Origin: Candidatus Desulfopertinax cowenii
GTDB lineage: Bacteria; Bacillota; Desulfotomaculia; Desulfotomaculales; Desulforudaceae
Assembly (NCBI GenBank): GCA_001899445.1
Contig: MPOA01000001.1
Coordinates: 1 to 64,000 of the forward strand
Length of the DNA: 64,000 nucleotides
Direction: 5' to 3'
Shown here: one piece after another, positions 35,571 through 44,068 of the stretch
Layout of the letters: the number at the start of each line of letters is the position of its first letter
Numbering within the stretch: position 1 is the first letter of the stretch
Position numbers and translations under genes: made by a program
The notes under the pieces: generated by a model
What the model saw: only the letters and a program-made list of their open reading frames with translations
Told to the model about the DNA's origin: nothing
Databases searched by the model: none

Positions 35571-36677
35571 CTAAAGCAGACGCTTGTACCAGACTTCCCG
35601 TTCTACCGCGTATCCGGCAACCAGCGCCACACGTCCCAACTCACGGCCCTGGATCAAGAAGATCATCTCGCCCAGGGGTTGTCCGGCTGCGATCGGGGCT
35701 ACCAGGTCTTCGTGCAGCCGGACTTCTTTCCCCAACTTGGGGAGTTGCTCTTGCGGAATGGGCAACTTGACCGTTTCCGCCGGCACCACGGTCACGTCAG
35801 GCCGAGTGCCGTCCCGCACCCTGAGCCTGGTCAGCCGGTCACCGGCTGTGGCCACTTCCACAGGCTCGATTTCAAAGCCATAAGTCAGAAGTTTTTGGGC
35901 GTCGTAGTATCGGCCGTCGCTGTGCAGGATCACGGCTATCAGTTGCCGGCCGTCACGGGTGGCCGAGGCAATCAGGCAGTGCCCGGCCATTGAGGTCGTG
36001 CCGGTCTTCACCCCGTCGATTCCCTCGAAATCGGAATGCAACAGCCGGTTGGTGTTGCGTATCCTCTGTTTCCGATCTGAATTGTGCCAGTACACGGTGA
36101 CGCTTCGGGTCCGCACCAGCGCAGCGAATTGGGGAATCCGCAACGCGTAGCGAGCGATGAGGGCAAGGTCGTAGGCAGTCGAATCGTGGTTGGGGTGGGT
36201 AAACCCGTGGGTATTTACAAAACGCGTGTTGGTAGCGCCCAGTTCCCGGGCTTTCAGGTTCATCCAGTGGATGAACAGATCGTAGTCCCCGGCCACGTGC
36301 TCGGCGATGGCGATGGTGCTGTCGTTGGCCGACATAATGAGTGCCGCCTTCAACAGGTTTTCCAGGGTGATCTGCTCGCCGTCGCGGATATCGATGATAC
36401 TACCCCGTTCAAACCGGGCCGCTCGTTTGCTGACGGTGACCACGTCATCGGGCCGCCCGACTTCCAGGGCCACAATGGCGGTCATCACCTTAGTCAGGCT
36501 GGCCGGGTCCTTTTGGTGGTGCTCGTTCTTGCCATACAGCACGTGTCCAGTGGCGGCATCCACCAGTATCGCCGCATCGGCCGTCACTCTTGGAGGCTCA
36601 GCACAGGAAGCCTGGGGGAGTGTGTAGCACAATACAAAGATTAGCAAGGCCAAGCTCGTCCTTGCCAGCAATTGCAT
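35571..36677 (-). CDS. dacF: D-alanyl-D-alanine carboxypeptidase (DacF-like)
   Basis: This low-molecular-weight penicillin-binding protein trims the pentapeptide side chains of peptidoglycan outside the cell. From the ATG at 36677 the product has 368 residues, with a signal peptide (about 1-25) ending near ASCA. The motifs are SxxK at S60-K63 (PASLTKVM), SAN at 116-118 and KTG at 224-226. A PBP5-type C-terminal domain and a final amphipathic stretch follow. Among Bacillus homologues it is most like sporulation-type DacF, and its neighbours are spore-envelope genes. It is divergent from pdaB. Confidence 0.88.
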   Translation of the reverse strand: MQLLARTSLALLIFVLCYTLPQASCAEPPRVTADAAILVDAATGHVLYGKNEHHQKDPASLTKVMTAIVALEVGRPDDVVTVSKRAARFERGSIIDIRDGEQITLENLLKAALIMSANDSTIAIAEHVAGDYDLFIHWMNLKARELGATNTRFVNTHGFTHPNHDSTAYDLALIARYALRIPQFAALVRTRSVTVYWHNSDRKQRIRNTNRLLHSDFEGIDGVKTGTTSMAGHCLIASATRDGRQLIAVILHSDGRYYDAQKLLTYGFEIEPVEVATAGDRLTRLRVRDGTRPDVTVVPAETVKLPIPQEQLPKLGKEVRLHEDLVAPIAAGQPLGEMIFLIQGRELGRVALVAGYAVEREVWYKRLL

Positions 36678-36729
36678 CCTTATATCACCCTCCCACCCTA
36701 TTTTCTCGCCGGGTGACACGATTATTCCG

Positions 36730-36758
36730 TAATATTCGGCTTCTGATGAAAATACACC
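36730..36758 (+). promoter_or_regulatory. Candidate sigma-E promoter of pdaB
   Basis: TAATATT (36730-36736) matches the sigma-E -35 consensus KMATATT at all positions. After 14 bases AATACACC (36751-36758) matches 6 of 8 positions of CATACAHT. The start codon is about 30 bases downstream. Confidence 0.5.
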
Positions 36759-36788
36759 TTATAAGAACTAATAAGGACGGTGATCGAC

Positions 36789-37541
36789 GTGCGGATCTAC
36801 TTTTTAAGCGCCCGGAACCTGCGGCGAAATTTCTTCCTGACCGTCTTGCTGGTGTTTGTGGCGGCTACCTTTTACGCGGTTCTGCTTCGCCAGCCCGCCG
36901 CCGTGCCCACCGCGGCCGACCACTTCCCGATAGTTTACAAAGTCAAGACCAAGGAAAAGGTGGCCGCCCTGACCTTTGACATCAGCTGGGGCGAAGAGGT
37001 GCCGAGGCCGGTGCTCGACATCCTCGACCAGGAGGACCTCCGGTGCACCTTCTTCCTATCGGGCCCCTGGGCGGCCAAACATCCGGAAATCGCCAGGCGG
37101 ATCGCGGAGGACGGCCACGAGGTCGGCAGTCACGGCTGGCGCCACGAGAACTACAGCACCTTTTCGGACGCCATGATCAAGGAGGAGATCGCCAAGGCAC
37201 ACAAGGTGCTGGTGGAAACCACCGGCCAGAAACCCAGTCTGATCCGGACGCCGAACGGCGACTGGAACGAACGGGTGGTAAAGGCGATCTCCGAGGCCGG
37301 ATACCAGACGATCCAGTGGAGCATTGACTCCCTGGACTGGAAGGACATCGGACCACAGGAAAGCACCAAACGGGTACTCGACCGCCTCGAACCGGGCGCA
37401 ATTATCCTTATGCACGCCAGTGACAGCGCCGAGCAGACCCCGATCTCGCTTCCGCACATCATCAAGGGAATCAAGGAAAAGGGCTACAAGCTGGTAACCG
37501 TGTCGGAACTGCTGAAATACGGCCGAGGCGTGGCCGAATAA
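36789..37541 (+). CDS. pdaB: Polysaccharide deacetylase, PdaB-like
   Basis: This membrane-anchored NodB-type deacetylase has 250 residues from the GTG at 36789 (AAGGA upstream); another GTG three codons earlier is also possible. A membrane helix (about 13-35) precedes the NodB core. TFDISWGEE has the first metal aspartate region, SHGWRHENYS the metal histidines, and RTPNGDWNERV and IILMHAS later motifs. In TFDISW the usual second aspartate is replaced by isoleucine, as is normal in PdaB, whose Bacillus homologue is needed to keep the spore cortex. Confidence 0.88.
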   Translation: MRIYFLSARNLRRNFFLTVLLVFVAATFYAVLLRQPAAVPTAADHFPIVYKVKTKEKVAALTFDISWGEEVPRPVLDILDQEDLRCTFFLSGPWAAKHPEIARRIAEDGHEVGSHGWRHENYSTFSDAMIKEEIAKAHKVLVETTGQKPSLIRTPNGDWNERVVKAISEAGYQTIQWSIDSLDWKDIGPQESTKRVLDRLEPGAIILMHASDSAEQTPISLPHIIKGIKEKGYKLVTVSELLKYGRGVAE

Positions 37542-37576
37542 CCCTGTCGGACAACACCGAAGCAACGCCGGGAAAG

Positions 37577-37609
37577 CGGGAAGCCACAGCTTTGTGCTGC
37601 GGCTTCCCG
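37577..37609. terminator. Hairpin between convergent pdaB and yhcN
   Basis: A 14-base-pair stem with one A-C mismatch (37577-37590 with 37596-37609) and a TTTGT loop ends two bases before the yhcN stop. It has no U-run but sits where both transcripts must end. Confidence 0.5.
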
Positions 37610-37610
37610 G

Positions 37611-38114
37611 CTACTCGGTGATGGGGGTTGCGCGGCGGTTGATTTCTTTAAGTTCGTCCGCAAACGCGCTGACCGGTTCCCCTCTCCGAACTCCCTCGGC
37701 TATGTTTTTCAACCGGGTGACAGTATCGGTATCGGTGGTGACCATCACCCGCTCGACCCGCGGTTCGGCGTCCTTGACCCGCTTCGCCACTTCCCGCTTG
37801 GTAGCTTCGGTCCGTTCCTTTTCCATTTCAGCCTCCAGGTTGACGCCCACGTAAGCCGTAGTACCAGTGAGTACCACGGTCGCCCTGTTCACCCCGGGGG
37901 TTTCGGCCGCCACTTTCGCCAGCCTATCCGCCAGCCGACTGGCCTCCCGGGGATCGTTGGGCAGGGTCTGTCGCGCCCCCGGTGGGGCTCCCGGAACCTG
38001 TTCCGGCGGAGCCGGCCGCCGCAGCGCGGCACAACCGGTTACGGCCAGAAACACAAAAATCGCCCCCATCAGGGCGGCCAGCATGACCAGGTACCTTCTC
38101 CGTCCGCTAGGCAT
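37611..38114 (-). CDS. YhcN/YlaJ-family sporulation lipoprotein
   Basis: From the ATG at 38114, with AAAGGAGGG upstream, this is a 167-residue lipoprotein. The signal ends at FLAVTGC, a proline-rich linker follows, and then comes the YhcN/YlaJ domain (ATVVLTGTTAYVGVNLEAE, VKRVMVTTD-like VERVMVTTDTDTV). Bacillus YhcN sits in the spore inner membrane and helps germination or outgrowth. It converges with pdaB and follows cwlD. Confidence 0.85.
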   Translation of the reverse strand: MPSGRRRYLVMLAALMGAIFVFLAVTGCAALRRPAPPEQVPGAPPGARQTLPNDPREASRLADRLAKVAAETPGVNRATVVLTGTTAYVGVNLEAEMEKERTEATKREVAKRVKDAEPRVERVMVTTDTDTVTRLKNIAEGVRRGEPVSAFADELKEINRRATPITE

Positions 38115-38140
38115 AAACTCCCTCCTTTCCTGTTTGGAGC

Positions 38141-38169
38141 TAGTATTTGCTGCCACTTGGCGGGTATAC
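38141..38169 (-). promoter_or_regulatory. Possible sigma-G promoter of the YhcN-type gene
   Basis: On the minus strand GTATA (38165-38169) is followed by 17 bases and AATACTA (38141-38147). The sigma-G consensus is near GHATR, 18 bases, CATNHTA. Spacing and first base are each off by one, so this is tentative. Confidence 0.3.
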
Positions 38170-38192
38170 CACGGGGCCGGCGGTAATTAATG

Positions 38193-38912
38193 CTACCGGC
38201 CCCGGCCGGAAGAAACCTCTCGCCGGAGGCGGGACTGTTCCAGGTAGTTGTTCACGGCCTGGGCAAAGGCCTCGGCCAGCATCTGCTGGTAGGTGGGTTT
38301 CAACAGCAGCTTGCCCCCGTGGGGATGGGACATGTAGCCCATCTCTGCTAGGATGGCGGGCATGGCGGTATTGCGCAGCACGTAATAGTTCGCCGGCTTT
38401 ATCTTGCACGGTAATGGTGCGGGAAGATTTTCCAGGGCCTTTTTCACTTCCTGAGCCAGCAGCAAACCCTCCTCCGAAAGATGGAAATAATATACCTCGG
38501 CGCCAGAACAATCGGGATCGTAAAATATGTTGGAATGGATGCTCAAAAACACTTCCGCCGCGTTGCTATTGGCCACCTGGACCCTTTCGTTCAAATCGAT
38601 ATGGCGCCGGATAAAAGTCCCGTCAGCATAACACAGCAACTCGTCGTCTTCACGAGTCATAATCACGCCGATCCCCTTCTCCACCAAAGCCACCTGGGTG
38701 CGCCGGGCCACCTGGAGGTTGATCGTTTTTTCGAAGACGCCGTTAACCTCGTCCACCGCTCCCGGATCACCCCCCCCATGTCCCGGATCAATGACCACCG
38801 TCGGTTTGGCCGCGGCCCCGGCCACTGGAACAAGCTGGCCCCAAAGTAGCAGCACGATCACGGCCGCGCCCAGGCAAAATGTCTTTCGTCTCCGCAGGCG
38901 CTGGTTGTCCAA
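38193..38912 (-). CDS. cwlD: N-acetylmuramoyl-L-alanine amidase CwlD
   Basis: This zinc amidase of the Amidase_3 family has 239 residues. A basic start and a signal or anchor helix (about 12-34) precede VVIDPGHGGGDPGA (zinc histidine), the second ligand region at ERVQVANS, SIHSN, and the catalytic glutamate in ILAEMGYM. CwlD removes side chains from muramic acid so that the muramic-delta-lactam of spore cortex can form. Its place beside dacF, pdaB and a YhcN gene supports the sporulation role. Confidence 0.9.
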   Translation of the reverse strand: MDNQRLRRRKTFCLGAAVIVLLLWGQLVPVAGAAAKPTVVIDPGHGGGDPGAVDEVNGVFEKTINLQVARRTQVALVEKGIGVIMTREDDELLCYADGTFIRRHIDLNERVQVANSNAAEVFLSIHSNIFYDPDCSGAEVYYFHLSEEGLLLAQEVKKALENLPAPLPCKIKPANYYVLRNTAMPAILAEMGYMSHPHGGKLLLKPTYQQMLAEAFAQAVNNYLEQSRLRREVSSGRGR

Positions 38913-39022
38913 TATTGGTTCACCCCCGGAATTTAAGCTAGTTTTAGTGTGAACCGCCGGTCAGAACCTAAACTGACAAAACCTGCCGGATACGAAATAC
39001 ACGGAACAAAGAACCAAAGATA

Positions 39023-39041
39023 CCCCGGGGCGAACCCGGGG
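39023..39041 (-). terminator. Hairpin after dedA
   Basis: On the minus strand CCCCGGG and CCCGGGG form a 7-base-pair GC stem with a TTCGC loop, followed by a T-rich but broken stretch (TATCTTTGGTTCTTTG). It is a plausible terminator of dedA. Confidence 0.45.
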
Positions 39042-39068
39042 CCACACGATCATGAACAGCCGGAGAAC

Positions 39069-39680
39069 CTACCGCGGATGCCGCCGCGACCGACACCACC
39101 AGTACAGCCCGGCCATCAGCAGCATTCCCATCACCAAATAATCCAGCCGGTGAAACCACAGCTTGATCCGGTGCCAGTTCTCCCCAAGCAAGAGTCCCAC
39201 GTACGTCAAGGCAATGCTCCACGGCAGCGAACCCAGAAAAGTGTAGATTATAAACCGCCGGATGTTCATCCGGGAGATGCCGGCCGGCAGGGAGATGAAG
39301 GTCCGCACGACCGGCAGTAGGCGGGTGAAAAACACGGTGGCCTCGCCGTAACGGGCGAACCACCGATCCGCCAGCGCCAGCTTCTCCCTGGAGACCCCAA
39401 AGTATCGGCCGTATCGCAGCACCAGCGGCCGACCGCCCCAGGAACCGACTAGGTAAGAGATTACGGAACCCACTGTGCCCCCGACTGTCCCAGCCAGTAC
39501 CACGCCCCAGAAGTTCAAGACCTCCTGGCTGACCAGAAAACCACCGAAGGGCAGAATAATCTCGCTGGGCAGAGGCACGTTGGCGCTCTCAATGGCCATC
39601 CCGACCCCCACCCCCCAGTAGCCCCAGGCAGCGACAGTTTCGGTGACCTGGAGCAAAAACCGGTCCAACCACGTCGTCAT
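39069..39680 (-). CDS. DedA family membrane protein
   Basis: The 203-residue integral membrane protein has DedA signatures: NVPLPSEIILPFGGFL near the N-terminus, YLVGSWGGRPLVLRYGRYFG, FFTRLLPVVRTFISLPAG and GISRMNIRRFIIYTFLGSLPW. DedA proteins are lipid-scramblase/transporter-like and affect membrane homeostasis and drug resistance. The key acidic and arginine residues (E in PSEI, R in FTRLLPVVR) are kept. It is monocistronic, between cwlD and the SEC-C gene. Confidence 0.9.
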   Translation of the reverse strand: MTTWLDRFLLQVTETVAAWGYWGVGVGMAIESANVPLPSEIILPFGGFLVSQEVLNFWGVVLAGTVGGTVGSVISYLVGSWGGRPLVLRYGRYFGVSREKLALADRWFARYGEATVFFTRLLPVVRTFISLPAGISRMNIRRFIIYTFLGSLPWSIALTYVGLLLGENWHRIKLWFHRLDYLVMGMLLMAGLYWWCRSRRHPR

Positions 39681-39772
39681 TCCTAGACCCCCTGCCAGAT
39701 TCTATGCCGCCCCCAACCCAAAAACCCCTGGCAAGTAACGGGTATAGCGCACCCCGGGTCAAAAACAGGAAT

Positions 39773-39798
39773 GGGGAACGGCACTTTTTCCGTTCCCC
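39773..39798 (-). terminator. Hairpin after the SEC-C gene
   Basis: A 9-base-pair perfect stem (GGGGAACGG with CCGTTCCCC, 39773-39781 with 39790-39798) is followed on the minus strand by ATTCCTGTTTTTG. The U-run is displaced by seven bases. Confidence 0.45.
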
Positions 39799-39835
39799 GC
39801 AGCACTTCAAGGTTATATCAATCTGCCTTGTCTGC

Positions 39836-41221
39836 CTACGATTTTAGTTGGTGCAGTATCTTATGGATCAGCGGCTCAATTTTCATCAGTTCCGCCTGGG
39901 GCACCGGCACACCGCGCTCTGATGCCGGGGTCAGGGCGTGACAAAGTCGGCGGAAGTTGCTGGATATCGAGGAGGGTGCCACTCCGTACATCCGGGCCAG
40001 CCGGTGCTGGCTGATCCGTTTCCGGCCCTCCCTCCGGACCACGGCGTAAATCACGGCGGCGATCCAGGCCGAGGGTTTGCGCAAGTTAGGCCGTTCCCGG
40101 CAGCAAAAGTCGTGCCACAGGCGCAACGCCTCGCTTTTCATTTTCTTCCGCTTGAATCCCAGGCATTCAAGTCCGGAGGTAATTTGGGAAGCCACTTCGG
40201 CGTAGGTCTCTTCAGGCCAGGCAAAGGAACCGGGGTCCTGCTCGTCCCGCTCCTCCGGCGCCGGGCTTGTACGTCCGGCGGTCAGGCGGCGGCGGATCTG
40301 GCGAATCTCCTCGGCGCTCTGGATCAGCCGCAACAGTTCCTCCATCTGCGCTCGCCCCTCCCTGGTAGCACAGATTTGCTTGAGCAAGTCCCCCTGGAAA
40401 AGAGACCTTAGGGATGGCATTACGCTCGGAACGTCATCCCGGACCTGAAATAGCACCGGTGCAGACAACCCCAGACCTAAGCGGATGACGTACCCGTTGA
40501 GCCGGTGGGCCTGGGAACGCAGGTATTCCTGCCAGGCAGTGCTCCCCTCCTGCCCGTTGGTGCGCCGCCAACGCTGGAAGTCTTGCTTGAGCCAACTATT
40601 GAGTTCCGCTTTGAATGCTTCCGGGAGCCCGATCGCACTGGTGGAAAACTCGTACTCTTCCCCGACCTTCAGGATGCGCACGTAAAGAATGCTCCCGGTG
40701 ATAATATCGTCATCCACGCCCGGTTCGTGGACCCAGATCTCCTCGCCGAAAGCCAGGTCCTTAAGCACCACGCCTTTTCCGGGAAAGACCGTTTTCACCT
40801 CGTAGAAATTACACCGTGCTTCCTGCCAGAGCACCAGCAGTACCGCCTCGGGGAAGGGGAGTCTAGACCCGCACACATCCCCGAATAACTCAATCAAGGT
40901 CTGCCCGTTGGACAAAGGATAGTCGAAAATAAACCATTCAAAGCAACGCTCGATAATCAGTTCGTCGTCTAGGTCTTGGATGTCTTCATCAATCTGGGCG
41001 AAATACACCTCCTGCGCCGAGGCCGCCTCCCGTAGAAAGACCACCTCTTCGGCAAACTCCCCGAGTTTCTGGCGCAGTTCCGCGCTGCTCCGGCGCCACT
41101 TGGCCTGAGCCAGAGAGACCACCTTTTCCGGTTTCCCGCAGCATTCGCGGTATGCGCGGCCACGGCCACAGGGACACTGCTGGTCTGAGCTTTTAATGAT
41201 CCGAACCCTCCTTTGCTCCAT
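39836..41221 (-). CDS. SEC-C zinc-motif protein with cyclin/TFIIB-like C-terminal domain
   Basis: I do not recognise the full-length family. The product has 461 residues from the ATG at 41221. Near the N-terminus is a SEC-C metal motif, CPCGRGRAYRECC, as in the SecA tail. A long acidic/helical middle follows, with no membrane segment. The C-terminal 110 residues (KPSAWIAAVIYAVVRREG, then QHRLARMYGVAPSSISSNFRRL) look like a TFIIB/cyclin-box or DUF6398-type helical module that ends in a helix-turn-helix. Start choice is open: the only strong ribosome site (AAAGGAGGG) lies downstream of the ATG, before ATC-ATT codons. It may bind nucleic acid; that is inference. Confidence 0.7.
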   Translation of the reverse strand: MEQRRVRIIKSSDQQCPCGRGRAYRECCGKPEKVVSLAQAKWRRSSAELRQKLGEFAEEVVFLREAASAQEVYFAQIDEDIQDLDDELIIERCFEWFIFDYPLSNGQTLIELFGDVCGSRLPFPEAVLLVLWQEARCNFYEVKTVFPGKGVVLKDLAFGEEIWVHEPGVDDDIITGSILYVRILKVGEEYEFSTSAIGLPEAFKAELNSWLKQDFQRWRRTNGQEGSTAWQEYLRSQAHRLNGYVIRLGLGLSAPVLFQVRDDVPSVMPSLRSLFQGDLLKQICATREGRAQMEELLRLIQSAEEIRQIRRRLTAGRTSPAPEERDEQDPGSFAWPEETYAEVASQITSGLECLGFKRKKMKSEALRLWHDFCCRERPNLRKPSAWIAAVIYAVVRREGRKRISQHRLARMYGVAPSSISSNFRRLCHALTPASERGVPVPQAELMKIEPLIHKILHQLKS

Positions 41222-41431
41222 CAGAGTACAGGGCCGCTTTAATCCCTCTAAGTATTCTACTCCCAGGTTCGGTCTCCTGCTCCGAACCACGTTTAAATGG
41301 CTCCAGGGGCAGGAAATTACCGGGTAGGTGGAAGTCAGGCGTCACCGCCTCCGTTCCCGGGCAGGTATCAGGCCCGGGGCCGGTGAAATAATTAGGAGCA
41401 AGCTAAAATCTTGCCCCAAGAAGGTGTTCTA

Positions 41432-44068
41432 ATGGCCAGGTTCCTCGTGATTGACGGAAACAGTCTCCTGCACCGCGCTTACCACGCAATCCAACCGCTT
41501 TCGACCTCCACTGGTTTGCCGACCAACGCCGTGTATGGTTTCACCAACATGCTGCTGCGAATAATCGCGGAGGAACGGCCGGACATCATCGTGGTGGCCT
41601 TTGACAAGAGCAGGACCACTTTCCGCCACGAGCTTTACGGGGAATACAAGGCTCAGCGCCCCCCAATGCCGGAGGACCTGCGCCTCCAGCTGCCCCTGCT
41701 CAAGGACGTGCTGCAAGCAATGCGGATCCCGATTGTGGAAGCAGAGGGTTACGAGGCCGACGACATTATCGGCACCCTGGTCACCGACGCCGTGCGGGCC
41801 GGACACGAATCCCTGATCCTTACCGGCGACAAGGACGTCCTGCAACTGGTCGGTCCCCGCACAGTCGCCTTGCTGATCAGGAAGGGCATCACCGATATGG
41901 ACCGGTACGACCCGGCCCGGACGCGGGAGCGCCTCGGCGTCGATCCGGAACAGTTGGTCGACCTGAAAAGCCTGGTGGGCGACCCTTCGGACAACATTCC
42001 CGGGGTTCCGGGCATCGGCCCCAAAACGGCCGCCAAGCTGCTGACCGCCTACGGCCGCCTGGAAACCATCCTGGAAAAACTGGATGAACTACCGCCCCGC
42101 TGGCGCAAGCAGTTGGAAACCTACAGCGAGCAGGCCCGGCTTTCCAAGAAACTGGCCACGATCAAGACGGACGTTCCCGAATTGAAAGACCTTAACCTGG
42201 AACCCTGGCCGGGACCGGACAAACCTTCCCTGCTCCGGGTGTTCAAAAAGCTGGAATTCCGGAGCCTGGTGCGCCGCGTCACCGAGGCCCCGGCGGTCGC
42301 GGACGTTCCGGCCGGGAAACAGGTGGACACTTTTCGCCCGGAATACCGGCGCCTGGACAGCGCGGACGACTTGGAAAACCTGATTTCGGCCGCGCGCCGC
42401 GCAGGTCGGGTAGCGGTGGCTTTCGCGGGCAATCGCAAAAGCCCCGGGGTGCTGGCTCTGGCGGTGGACACCGGCAATTACCTCCTGTCCCTGGGTGAGG
42501 CCGAGGCACCCGTTCTGAACGGACTACGCGGCCTGCTGGCCGACGACAAGATCGGTAAGCTCATGCACAACGCCAAGGAATTCTTGCGCGCGGGGCACGG
42601 CTTCCCCCTGCACAACCTAGCCTTCGACACCATGGTGGCCGCCTACCTGATCAATCCCCTGGCCGCCAATCAAAAGCTGGAGGACGTGGCCCACCAGTAC
42701 CTGGACCTGGTGCTTCCGGTCGATGATCCCGCAGCTCCAGCCGCCAGCGCCGCGTGTATCTGGAGGCTTTCCCGGTGCTTAAGGGCCGAGTTGGCCGCCT
42801 TCCGGCTGGATTACCTGTACGACCAGGTTGAACTGCCGCTGGTCAGCGTGCTGGCCGCCATGGAAGCGGCCGGGGTGGCGGTCGACCGGGACCAGCTCGA
42901 AGCCATGTCGGCCGAGTTCGGCGCCAAGATCGCGGAACTGGAAGCCCGGATTCACCGCCTGGCTGGGGAGAAATTCAACATCAACTCGCCCCGCCAGTTG
43001 GGCCGCATCCTGTTCGAAAAGCTGGAGCTGCCGGCTGGGAAAAGGACCAAAACCGGCTACTCAACCGACGCCGGTGTCCTGCTGGAACTGGCCGCCGAAC
43101 ATGAAATTGCGGCCCTGCTGTTGGAATACCGCCAGTTGGTCAAGTTGAAGAACACTTACGCCGACGGGCTGTCTACGCTGGTGGACCCGGATACCAGGCG
43201 GCTGCACACCACGTTACACCAGACGGTAACGGCCACCGGACGGCTGTCCTCGGCCGAGCCCAATCTGCAGAACATCCCGATCCGGATGGAAGCCGGACGC
43301 CGCATCCGCAAAGTGTTCATCCCCCGGAATCCGGCGAACGTGCTGCTAACAGCCGACTATTCCCAGATCGAGCTGCGTATCCTGGCCCATCTGTCGGGAG
43401 ATCCGGCCCTGACCGCCGCCTTCCGGGAAAATCAGGACATCCACGCCCGGACGGCCGCCGAGGTGTTCGGGGTGCCCCTGGAGGCGGTGACCCCTGAGCT
43501 GCGTAACCGGGCCAAGGCAGTAAATTTTGGAATTATTTATGGAATCAGCGACTTCGGCCTGGCCCGCGACCTGAAGGTATCTCGCGCCGAAGCCCGGGAG
43601 TATATCCGGAGGTATTTCGCCCGGCTTCCCGGGGTAAAGGATTACATAAACAGGAGCATTCAGAGGGCCCGGGAACGGGGTTACGTCACCACCGCCTTGA
43701 ACCGGCGCCGGCCGCTGCCCGAACTATTCAGCTCCAATCGCACGGTGCGCAGTTTCGGGGAACGGGCGGCCATTAACACCCCGATCCAGGGTATGGCCGC
43801 GGACATCATTAAAATGGCCATGGTCCGGATCTACGCCGCGCTGCAACGAAAAAACCTAAAGACGCTGATGATCCTGCAGGTTCACGACGAACTGATTTTC
43901 GACGTGCCCTCGGAAGAGGTCTGCGAGGTGGCGCCGCTGGTGAAGACCCTGATGGAGGAGGTGCTGCCGCTGAACGTACCGTTGGCTGTCGACCTGAAAT
44001 TCGGGCCCAACTGGTACGAAGTGCGCAAGTTCGAAGAGGTGACCCGATGCCTGAACTACCGGAAGTAG
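41432..44068 (+). CDS. polA: DNA polymerase I (proofreading-deficient type)
   Basis: From the ATG at 41432 (AAGGTG upstream) the product has 878 residues. The 5' nuclease domain (1-290) shows VVAFDKSRTTFRHE, EAEGYEADDIIGTL and GVPGIGPKTAAKLL. The middle domain keeps the fold but has lost the exonuclease acids: the usual DTET site reads FAGNRKSP and the second site reads HNAKEF. The polymerase domain carries motif A LLTADYSQIELRILAH, motif B RAKAVNFGIIYG and motif C LQVHDELIF. It heads polA-mutM-ytaF-coaE, overlapping mutM. Confidence 0.96.
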   Translation: MARFLVIDGNSLLHRAYHAIQPLSTSTGLPTNAVYGFTNMLLRIIAEERPDIIVVAFDKSRTTFRHELYGEYKAQRPPMPEDLRLQLPLLKDVLQAMRIPIVEAEGYEADDIIGTLVTDAVRAGHESLILTGDKDVLQLVGPRTVALLIRKGITDMDRYDPARTRERLGVDPEQLVDLKSLVGDPSDNIPGVPGIGPKTAAKLLTAYGRLETILEKLDELPPRWRKQLETYSEQARLSKKLATIKTDVPELKDLNLEPWPGPDKPSLLRVFKKLEFRSLVRRVTEAPAVADVPAGKQVDTFRPEYRRLDSADDLENLISAARRAGRVAVAFAGNRKSPGVLALAVDTGNYLLSLGEAEAPVLNGLRGLLADDKIGKLMHNAKEFLRAGHGFPLHNLAFDTMVAAYLINPLAANQKLEDVAHQYLDLVLPVDDPAAPAASAACIWRLSRCLRAELAAFRLDYLYDQVELPLVSVLAAMEAAGVAVDRDQLEAMSAEFGAKIAELEARIHRLAGEKFNINSPRQLGRILFEKLELPAGKRTKTGYSTDAGVLLELAAEHEIAALLLEYRQLVKLKNTYADGLSTLVDPDTRRLHTTLHQTVTATGRLSSAEPNLQNIPIRMEAGRRIRKVFIPRNPANVLLTADYSQIELRILAHLSGDPALTAAFRENQDIHARTAAEVFGVPLEAVTPELRNRAKAVNFGIIYGISDFGLARDLKVSRAEAREYIRRYFARLPGVKDYINRSIQRARERGYVTTALNRRRPLPELFSSNRTVRSFGERAAINTPIQGMAADIIKMAMVRIYAALQRKNLKTLMILQVHDELIFDVPSEEVCEVAPLVKTLMEEVLPLNVPLAVDLKFGPNWYEVRKFEEVTRCLNYRK

